A DNA stretch of 64,000 bases, taken from Spongilla lacustris. Its lineage: Eukaryota; Porifera; Demospongiae; Spongillida; Spongillidae. The DNA is taken from contig OX442419.1 in the NCBI GenBank assembly GCA_949361645.1, positions 1,523,358 to 1,587,357 of the forward strand. Direction: 5' to 3'. Below the pieces are notes generated by a model, which made no database searches, had not been told where the DNA came from, and saw only the letters and a program-made list of their open reading frames with translations. The position numbers and the translations under genes were made by a program. Within the stretch, counting starts at the first letter, position 1; the number at the start of each line of letters is the position of its first letter. Shown piece by piece: positions 56,557 through 64,000 of this stretch.

Positions 56557-56577
56557 AAAAAAATGAAGGGGGACAAA

Positions 56578-56710
56578 TGTTAGATATTTACTATTGGTGT
56601 ATGTATTAGATCACGTGCTGGGTGTGCGTAGTTTTAGAGAATATGGAACTAAGTGGTGGTGATATGATTTGTAAGTGGTGATTTGGTTCTTCGAGTATTC
56701 TATTTCCTTA
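56578..56710 (+). repeat. Probable 3' LTR of the inserted Gypsy element
   Basis: Starts TGTTAGATATTTACTATTGG directly after a polypurine tract and ends CCTTACA where the host LTR resumes. At 133 bp it is short for Gypsy; its partner is missing, so the boundary is inferred. Confidence 0.55.
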
Positions 56711-56929
56711 CATGTGCATCACATCCAGAATGTTCTACGGCCGGCTGCGGCAGGCTTGCGCCCCGACCGGCGCGGCCCAGACACACAAAGGGGTCGCCAC
56801 ATTGTCCCGTTACTACAGAATCCAAAATGTTTTCCTGGGGAATGACTACCCATCGGGTTTCTGTACTAAACCGTGGGCGAAGATCATGTGATCATGCTGT
56901 GCTAAAATATAGGTAAGCCAGGTGCAAAG

Positions 56930-57992
56930 GTATCAAAGGGTACCGCGAAGATAACAGTGAATGGGCCAGGCCAGTGATATCCATATACATCCGTCTGGAG
57001 GCATCACATGTGTTAAATTGCTTGGAACTAAAGGAAACACAAAGTAAAGAGCCAATTACAGTAGATATGTTGACGGCCATGGTGGAGTCTGTGGGGCCAG
57101 ATCCATCCCTCAGTGACGGAGGTCAGGTTGTTGGCAAAGTGTTTGATATCATTTGCTGGATTTCTGAGGTGTGATGAGCTGATTAAGCTTAAGTGTTCCG
57201 ATATAACTATTAATGCAGAGAGTATGATTATTAATGTTACCTCCAGTAAGACAGATCAGTACAGAGAGGGATCTTCCATTGTTGTGGCTAGGACAGGGGC
57301 AGAGACCTTCCATTGTTGTGGCTAGGACAGGGACAGAGACCTTCCCTTGTTGTGGCTAGGACAGGGGCAGAGACCTTCCCTTGTTGTGGCTAGGACAGGG
57401 ACAGAGAGGGACCTTCCCTTGTTGTGGCTAGGACAGGGGCAGAGACCTTCCATTGTTGTGGCTAGGACAGGGGCAGAGACCTTCCCTTGTTGTGGCTAGG
57501 ACAGGGACAGAGAGGGACCTTCCCTTGTTGTGGCTAGGACAGGGACAGAGAGGGACCTTCCCTTGTTGTGGCTAGGACAGGGACAGAGAGGGACCTTCCC
57601 TTGTTGTGGCTAGGACTGGGACAGAAACCCGTCCAGTGAGCATGTTGGAAAGATATTTCACCATGGGTGGGTTATGTCACACATCGCATGAGAGGGTGTT
57701 TAGGGGAATAACTAAGACCAGGACTGGTGAAAAACTGTGGAAGAGTGGGGGGCTGAACTATTCCAGGGCATGGGAGATTCTGTTGGTGAAGATAAAAGCA
57801 ATGGGTTGGGACCCATCACAGTTTGGGATGCATAGTCTGAGGGCGGGAGGCGCCACATCTGCGGCCAACGCAGGTGTACCTGACCGATTGTTTAAGCGGC
57901 ATGGCCGCTGGAGGTCAGAGACAGCAAAGGATGGGTATGTTAAGGACTCAGTCGAAAAGCGTCTGGAGGTGTCCAAACACCTGGGCCTGTAA
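56930..57992 (+). pseudogene. Tyrosine recombinase (phage-integrase fold), broken
   Basis: From about 56970 the + strand reads RLEASHVLNCLEL and PITVDMLTAMVES, shifts frame near 57117, then LLAKCLISFAGFLRCDELIK (catalytic Arg), SKTDQYREGSSIVVARTG. An array of 34/38-bp repeats follows. The frame reopens at 57606: VSMLERYFTMGGL, KLWKSGGLNYSRAWEIL, MHSLRAGGATSAANAGVPDR (H-x-x-R box), RHGRWRSETAKDGYVKDSVE (His/Trp and nucleophile Tyr) to GL and a stop at 57990-57992. All catalytic residues of a tyrosine recombinase are present in the pieces, but the frameshift and repeat array prevent a single product. Similar XerD-like genes are numerous in sponge and other invertebrate genomes, related to Crypton/DIRS-type elements. 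It begins about 110 bp after the LTR element. Confidence 0.85.
57262..57614. repeat. 34/38-bp tandem array inside the recombinase gene
   Basis: About ten units; the core is ACCTTCCCTTGTTGTGGCTA followed by GGACAGGGRCAGAG, with or without AGGG (38 or 34 bp). The first unit encodes the recombinase residues YREGSSIVVARTG, so the array arose by amplification of coding sequence. Neither 34 nor 38 is divisible by three. Confidence 0.9.
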
Positions 57993-59155
57993 GTGCTCAC
58001 TGCTTTCTTTGTAACTCTATGTTAGGTATCGTGCACAGCCGATGCTACACCAATGTGTTGTCATGGGAGTCGGTAGGGTGCAAGAGTTATGCGGGAGGCA
58101 ATAGGAGAGAGTCGATCTTGCTTGCTGTATGTCCGTCAAAGTATCCCAATCGTCATAATAAGTTGTAATATCTGTACATTGCATGATGAAGTAATAAACG
58201 GCCGGAAGTGAGTACTAAATGAACCATAACTAGCCTGGTCGAGATTGGCATCTCTAAGTTACGGTTATTGCACAAATATACATTTAAAAGGATGAGGTTC
58301 AAACCCATACCACTTCTACGCATATGGGCTTTTGGTTTGCATGATTTTTTTTGTTGTTGCTAATTCCTATATTAATTTTAACGATTGTTCCTAACTTCGG
58401 ACAAACATTTAATAGGAAGTCTTCCAAACCAAAAGTCCACATGCCATTGTTCATCAATGTACAGACAATGGACAAGACTTAAATCTTTACATCATGTATA
58501 TAGGTTACATGTAGTTCCTATTGGTAAAAAAAAATCCCTGCCAATAAATTTGTCCCAACAAAAATGTGGTCAAGATGTTGAAGTGCAAGGCAATATTGGA
58601 CTCTTGAAGTGTGATACTCAAAGGTACTGAGACAGCAACCATCAGTATCTACAAACTGATCTAGATCTCAATCAGCATCCAAATGATGAATGTATAACCA
58701 CATCTGAACTTTCTAACACTGACTACAGAGGAGCTGTCAATGGAACAAGATCCTGCTCAGGATATGTCCTACAGGATGCAGTCAGTCAGTCAAGAGAATC
58801 ACTGAATCTGTTTTGTACAACTAGATCAATTATCATAAAGATATATACATTCCCTTATTAATTATTTCTTTGGGTGGGGGGGGGGGGGGGGGGGGGGGAT
58901 CAGCCCCTGGGTTTGTTCCACAGCCTGCCTTATCAAATGTGGCACAACCGCAGTAAAATAGAATTGCTGTACCACTGGCTGGAGAAGAGGGCCGGGAAGA
59001 CGATACCTCTTCGACAGAGAAGACTCCCCTGACCGGTTTTTAGACGAGCTTTTTTTTTTAAAGGACGACATATGCAGGACCAGTAACTCATGCATATCTG
59101 ACTGGTCAACCACCCCTTACAACAGATTGGTTAGCATCACTTTTTTATACCAGCT
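57993..59155. other. No supported gene
   Basis: 3' flank of the recombinase. A G run lies at 58876-58898. Open frames at 58385 and 58862 have no recognisable product. Confidence 0.35.
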
Positions 59156-59657
59156 GCTAAAACAGGGTTCCATGTTTCTTCAGTCATCTGATCTGGTGGT
59201 ACTGTGGTGTCAGGCTGTATATGATGACAAAGCCGACTTCCTTCCTTGATCTCTTCCTATCCATTATCTCCTTTGCAATAGGCCCAGCTGCTGTTATTGT
59301 TGATAACCAGACAGGATCTCCAATTTTGAATTGCCTTTACTGTTTGTCATAGCCGGCTTTCTGTCTTACGGCATGTGCAGCTTCTACTATACCTTGTAGT
59401 TTTTGGCACCATGATTGTTGTAATTTTCAGTATCTAATGTTAGATGTGTAGCAACTTTCGGTTGTCTGCCAAATATCAATACAAAAAGTGGCACCCCAGT
59501 GTTCAGTGTGATAGGCATACAGATGTTGTAACAATATTAAGAATCTATTAAACCACTCTACCATCCCATAACCTTGAGGATGGTACCCATAGTGTTTGTA
59601 AGCTCTTCCCTGGTCTGAATGCACAACCACTGGTAGGTCAATTATAATACGAGTCAC
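59156..59657 (-). pseudogene. Third Gypsy element: integrase core end and C-terminal fragment
   Basis: Minus strand: VVVHSDQGRAYKHYGYHPQG, YGMVEWFNRFL (Glu of the DDE triad, Arg to Trp change after it), then in another frame FGRQPKVATHLTLDTENYNN and HGAKNYKV, a stop, AAHAVRQKAGYDKQ, a stop, RQFKIGDPVWLST. H-P-Q-G-x-G-M-V-E-x-F-N and the K-I-G-D-x-V-W-L end are typical of Gypsy integrase. Several stops; inactive, and not closely related to the other two copies. Confidence 0.8.
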
Positions 59658-59759
59658 TATTATTATACAGGTATGGCTATTTAAAAATGAATGTAATGAG
59701 ATATAAAACTAATTTTATTTGGCTCTAACCAGAGATAAAATTCAGCCTCCGTAAAGTTC

Positions 59760-60277
59760 AAACAAGACTCCATAGATCCAGGGGAGAGGCAAGGCAGGAA
59801 AACACTGCCTGGGCCAGGTTCATTACAACTCTATTGCCAATGGAACACAGACCCAACACAGCTCAGCACACTTGTCATCATTTGCCTTGTGTTTTCTTAG
59901 CTCAGCTGCCAATGCCACTGGTTCAGCTGCCATATCCACTTTAGCTAGCAATGACCTTTGAATCAAGCAATAAAGTGCCAGCCAAATCAAAGGCTGCAGG
60001 CTTGTCAAGCTCCCAGTTTTGGACTGGCTGGTGTGGTCTTGAATGATTCCGGTTTATGATGTGAGCTTGATTCTCAGTGCACATCATGACATGACTCAAG
60101 AAGAGCATTTTTCAGCCTATAGTGATGTATGACTGCATCACTGGCCTGGCCCCGCGATTGCAAGTAGTGGCATGGTGCCCAGGCAGTGGGATCAAGATGG
60201 CTGTCCAGCAAGATGTCCCACTTGATGTGACTAGCCCCAGCCAACTTCATGCACATTGGGGTATAATTACGAGCCAA
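59760..60277 (-). pseudogene. Retrotransposon polymerase C-terminal fragment (copy 4)
   Basis: Minus strand: HYLQSRGQASDAVIHHYRLK then NALLESCHDVH, a gap, then ALAAELRKHKANDDKCAELC, WVCVPLAIEL. It shares R-K-H-x-A-N-D-x-K-C-A-E-L with copies 2, 3 and 5 and also shows the upstream G-x-x-x-x-D-A-V-I-x-H-x-R-L-x-N part. Broken. Confidence 0.6.
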
Positions 60278-60499
60278 GAGCTATAGGGGCTGAAACAGAT
60301 ACAGGTTGAACCTTGTTATAGCTGGGGATTACACATCAAAGAGAGAAGGGCAAAAGAGTGCTTATATATGTTTGTACTGCTATTCATCTATTTTTTTTTG
60401 TGGATAAGGTTGGACTCTACATAGTTGTAATGAATTGGGAAAAAAATTGCTATACGTACTATATTGTGCTCCACAATACTTTCTGTTACTGGCTTGTCA

Positions 60500-60895
60500 T
60501 CACATCTTGAAGTTGGTAGTGGCTGGGGTCAGGACTGCTCAAGGACCCGTCCAGCAGACATCCTTGTCATCAATTGGGATAATGGCATCTCAGCAGCGTC
60601 CGCTCAATTCTAGTCAGATCTATTATTATGCATGGAAGTGGGCATCAGGGGGCATGTACTCAGGGGTTGCAACAAGAGCAGCGGAGTACAGAAAGCACTC
60701 TTTTAAGAAATGACACGAAATGTGTTGAATTGAGTTGGAAATGTATTCCACTGGCGGTAGAAAGTTATGCTGCATGGGATCCAGGGGCTTTGAGGGCTTT
60801 CTCACAAGTAGCCACTCGTCCAGCCATTCGTGGGAACACCTCGAAATGCTACGGTCTCCTCAGTCCTCAGTCACAAGCTAATCAAAATTAATGCG
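60500..60895 (+). pseudogene. Retrotransposon polymerase C-terminal fragment (copy 5)
   Basis: On the + strand LEVGSGWG..RTRPADILVINW, SQQRPLNSSQ, GVATRAAEYRKHS, NDTKCVELSWKCIPLAVESY, AAWDPGALRAFSQVATR in three frames. R-P-A-D-I-L-V followed by the shared tail shows a piece of the same family. It points away from copy 4, with 220 bp between them. Confidence 0.6.
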
Positions 60896-61062
60896 CCATC
60901 CACTCTCGTCACTTTGGATGAACTTTATGTGCAATTGTTTGTTTTTTGTGCAGTTGTGTGTGCTTATATGTATTCTTTGTTTTTCCTATGTACGTATGAT
61001 AACAAAAACACCTTCTCGAAAAACAAAAAACAGGCTAATATTAATTGGGGAAAAGGTTGCAG

Positions 61063-61070
61063 TATATAAA
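61063..61070 (+). promoter_or_regulatory. TATA box (TATATAAA)
   Basis: TATATAAA lies 71 bp before the ATG at 61141, a usual distance for a short 5' UTR. It supports the start of a + strand gene there. Confidence 0.5.
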
Positions 61071-61140
61071 GGACCATATAAGAAGAGGAAAGTTATTAGC
61101 ACACTTGATACAAAAATACGATAGAACGACAAGCGGCGGA

Positions 61141-61233
61141 ATGGCCGCTTCTCAAGGAGTGATCTTTATTGCGATGCTTATGGTCTACCAACATGTGACA
61201 GAAGGAAAATACGTTGCAACGGAAACGTGTTCG
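61141..61233 (+). CDS. First exon of a probable secreted protein
   Basis: ATG at 61141 opens 31 codons, MAASQGVIFIAMLMVYQHVT then EGKYVATETCS, ending at a donor TCG|GTGAGC. The hydrophobic core GVIFIAMLMV followed by polar residues looks like a signal peptide. A TATA box lies upstream. A good candidate downstream exon is 63363-63453 (acceptor CTTTAG|TG, donor GAAGG|GTAAGT), reading GTFGDLRASKFCIDLENTII; its phase does not join exon 1 directly, so at least one exon between them is missing. The gene would run out of the window. Family unknown. Confidence 0.4.
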
Positions 61234-64000
61234 GTGAGCTATCTGTTCTTGTAATTATTTTATTTGGGATAGTATTTTTTAAAATTTACCCTCCCAACAT
61301 TTCGGCAATCCCAGGCTGACTTGATGTAGCGTCTCATAAATATACCGCTGTTTTATGCGTGCATACCGATCTTTACAAACACGGCCGTTGCGGGACCATC
61401 AACAATCCTTCTCCTTTTACAAACACGGCCGTTGCTTTTACTACTGAATTAGCTGGGACCATCAACAATCCCCTTAACGGTACTTTACTGTTCGGGCGTA
61501 GCCCGACCACCGCCGTCACGTTGCATGCAAGCCATTTGTTCTGCTGCCATCCCGGCCCAGGAACTGTGTTGTGTAGTGTGCAACACTGTTGTGCGCGCCA
61601 AATGTTCAGCCGGCCGTGTCTGGCATATGATGTATATTAATAATAATTATGCCGGCGCAAAATGACGATTTAACGGTTTCCTCCATACACTGGGCTATCG
61701 TCAAGGCGAATAAATGGAATTCATCACATGTATGCCTGTTCGCGCAGTTCAGATGATTGTATGGATAAGATCAAGTTGGATGTTTTTGTTTTGTCGTGTG
61801 CACTGATTAGGTTTTTTAAAAATTAATTTTTTTCTACAATTTATGTTATGTATGCCTCTTTTAATGACCTGCAGATGGCAATACTGCATTAAGATGAGCT
61901 GAAGACTGATTAAAAACTAACCGCCAAACAATTAAGATATATTGCGGCGATGCCAATGATGACTTTATGCATAACTTTGGACAGGAGCGGTTTTAAAGCT
62001 CAGTTGCCAATCATACCAATAGCTAGCTTTAGAATTTACCGACAAGCGAAGTTGGTATTTATTTATTTATTTATTGTTTTAACATAAGTACTCATACATG
62101 TAGAATCAGAATAAAAATCATTCAAAGGAGGGGAGAGGGTTGGAGGCAAAGTTCCCAAAACGGATGCAGCATTCCCCCTCTGAATGGCCACAGAAAAAAA
62201 AAATATTTTTTGCCTTCACGGGAACGGAAAACCAAATGACGAAAAGAATGCCGCCAAACGCGCGATCCAAAAAAAAAAAAAGGCGGGGGGGGGGGGGGGG
62301 GGGGGGTTGTCTGGTTGAGACAGCTATACAGAGGATATTTATCCTTGGTTAAGTTGAATCAAACCGTGCTGCGAAAAGGCAGTGCACTGAACATTTAGCG
62401 AGTTTTGCCGATGTAGAGCAGCTGCATGCAAAGGGCTGGATCTTGTCGTATACGTAAGTGTATTGCCCTTAGCTTGCATGTATTTTATTGTATGGGTTGT
62501 GCAATATAATCACGCCGAGATGGTGTAAATTGTGTATTGCATAAGTTAATATCAACCTCAAAACACGTTATTATAGTGTCTGTGGTGTACACTGTTAATT
62601 AAGAAAGATCCCTCTAAATATTAGTTTGACAATGCATGCAATGAGAAAAAGTTGCATACAGGATAAATGTTTGAATGTAGGTCCATTTGTGGTGGAATTA
62701 AAGGACAAATACAATTGTACTACATTTACTGATGCAATTTATATATTTACCAGTACCTGCGTCATATCCAAGACAAAACCTGTTTGTATTCATACACTGC
62801 AACATTGGTGAACATGATGGGAGGAAAAGAATCAATACTTCATATTAGCACACATGTTAAGGCTCACTGTGTATCAGGTAAGCCTGAATCTTTCCCAATT
62901 GAAGATATTAACCAATGATATCAACAATCTAAGGAAGTGTTGGATAAGTCAATGTATGTTTTGCACTTGATGCAATAGAGTTGTATCAAACCTGGCCCAA
63001 GCATTCTGTCCATTGCATCTAAGAATTCATTTGAGATTAAAGCAAAACCATGAAGAGTTGATTGCAATTGTTTATTTCATATTTGATTCAGTATTGCTAA
63101 AATCCTAATAGAGGTATAAAAACTTCAATCAGATCATCTCATAATCAAGTAGTCAGGTGCTCTGGCCAACACAACATGTAAGACAGTGTTTGCTTGGGCA
63201 TAAGACTAAAAGTTGCTCACATAAACAAGTGATGAATAATCATTTTAATTAGCCATTGATCTGGATGGATTGCTATAGGAATCACATGCACATCTGTTTA
63301 AATTAAATGCTACTGCTCAGGCAGCTTGTATGAACACTGCTCTTCCCTGCTGCTCTCTTTAGTGGGCACCTTTGGTGATTTGAGAGCATCCAAATTTTGC
63401 ATTGATCTGGAAAACACCATCATATCTCCACAGCAGGGCCTGGACACTGAAGGGTAAGTTACCTCTGACAGCACTGTGCTATACTTTTCCTGGCATGAGA
63501 TAAATTTAAAATTAAAATTACACTGATGATCAGTAAGAAAAAAGTTACGAACAGGTCATCCAGAAAGTTTTGGGGTGCATCAATGACCAGTTCAGCTAGA
63601 GCTAGAAGATGTTTAGGAAGCCTTTGCCTGCCCAAGCACCAAATGTTTAGTAAACACTCACATCCCAAAGCAGTGCATGCACTTAGTTGGACTGTTGCTG
63701 GTGGCACAAGTTGCACTGTATTTGAATTGCAGCATTTTCTGCTCACCAGCTATATGTAGGCATGACAACGCTATATATGTCATGCTTCAGCCATCTTTTA
63801 GTTGTGATAGACATGATGGTGCTGGTTATGTCACATGGCAGTGTTGGTTATGTCAGTATTAGTGTGTCAGTAAAAAATTAACTAAAACAGCATGCAAGTG
63901 CACTATACATGTAGAATAGTACTATTAACTTGCTGGTTATAAAGTTAGAATTTGCATGTACAATGTAAAAGATAATAATCAAGCTACATGTTCAAACTAG
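61234..64000. other. Mostly non-coding; probable introns of the preceding gene
   Basis: 61373-61472 has two copies each of ACAAACACGGCCGTTGC and GGGACCATCAACAATCC. CGGGCGTAGCCCGACC near 61494 resembles the Mutator-like MITE ends. A G run lies at 62284-62307. A possible exon with good splice sites, 62399-62453 (SFADVEQLHAKGWILSY), cannot be joined in phase to the first exon. The frame at 62626-62811 is unrecognised. Confidence 0.35.

Larger units (their letters stand above)
54546..56710 (+). mobile_element. 5'-truncated Gypsy element inserted in the LTR
   Basis: 2165 bp of foreign + strand sequence lie between the two halves of the split LTR. At the 3' end a polypurine tract, GAAGGGGGACAAA, precedes a short LTR-like TGTTAGATATT...CCTTACA (56578-56710). 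The 5' side starts within the RNase H region without LTR, gag, protease or RT. Only TA is shared at the two borders, so the left end may have been lost during or after integration. Confidence 0.8.
53184..56817 (-). mobile_element. Non-autonomous LTR retrotransposon filled with a minisatellite, 5' LTR split by an insertion
   Basis: Reading on the minus strand: the 5' LTR occupies 56817-56711 plus 54545-54415; next comes TTGGCGACGAGGG, a typical Gypsy primer-binding-site context; an interior of about 990 bp dominated by a 24-bp minisatellite; a polypurine tract GGTGGAGGAG; and the 3' LTR at 53421-53184. LTRs are 238 bp, begin TGTAGTAACGGG and end TTATTACA. GAATC flanks both outer ends (53179-53183 and 56818-56822), a perfect 5-bp duplication. 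There is no gag or pol of its own, so it depends on other elements. The foreign piece at 54546-56710 interrupts the 5' LTR, at position 107 of 238. Confidence 0.9.

Noticed and set aside
60435..60713. A novel 92-codon gene
   Set aside because: Part of it aligns in another frame with the retroelement tail seen in four other copies, so it is a shadow of that fragment.

Overview
The window reads as nuclear DNA of an early-branching animal, most probably a demosponge. This is inferred from content, since no search was possible. Genes are intron-rich with GT-AG (and two GC-AG) splice sites. The proteins are animal-type: a death domain plus SH3, a beta-trefoil factor, a seven-helix receptor, a TKL-like kinase and cytosolic MetRS. 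The mobile elements (Ty3/Gypsy, hAT, tyrosine recombinase, MITEs) and a recent-looking fragment of mitochondrial nad4 fit the same picture. No bacterial operons, rRNA genes or CRISPR arrays are visible. A run of exactly 200 N at 22869-23068 marks a scaffold join.

Layout. 1-6.6 kb: a broken unknown Cys-rich/SAP-like locus, a hAT remnant and a decayed Gypsy element (+). 6.9-7.9 kb: kinase exon (-). 10.5-10.9 kb: two exons of a beta-trefoil protein (-). 11.2-15.6 kb: a TE cluster holding an 830-bp palindrome, an internally deleted hAT and a three-deep nest of TIR elements. 20.1-22.4 kb: complete IMMP1L-like mitochondrial inner-membrane peptidase (+, six exons). 24.3-28.7 kb: minisatellites around the last three exons of a death-domain/SH3 gene (+). 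30-35 kb: retrotransposon tail fragments, a single-exon polytopic membrane protein (-) and two Mutator-like MITEs. 36.0-38.0 kb: complete S-adenosylmethionine synthetase (-, ten exons). 39.7-43.0 kb: a non-autonomous TIR element and an apparently intact hAT transposon with a 720-residue transposase. 43.5-48.3 kb: methionyl-tRNA synthetase (+, nineteen proposed exons) with a nad4 NUMT in an intron. 50.9-51.9 kb: seven-helix receptor (-). 53.2-56.8 kb: a non-autonomous LTR element (-) whose interior is mostly a 24-bp minisatellite and whose 5' LTR is split by a second Gypsy element (+). 56.9-58.0 kb: a broken tyrosine recombinase. 59-61 kb: more retroelement pieces. 61.1 kb onward: first exon of a possible secreted protein.

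The housekeeping genes are neighbours without visible operon logic. IMMP1L matures inner-membrane proteins, MetRS charges tRNA with methionine and MAT converts methionine to SAM, so the last two share a substrate but are separate units on opposite strands. I see no coherent multi-gene system that is plainly new. The strongest unusual items are the minisatellite-filled LTR element and its nested insertion, the intact hAT with a deleted relative, the very small Mutator-like hairpin MITE with a 9-bp duplication, and the recombinase ORF broken by a tandem array made from its own coding sequence.
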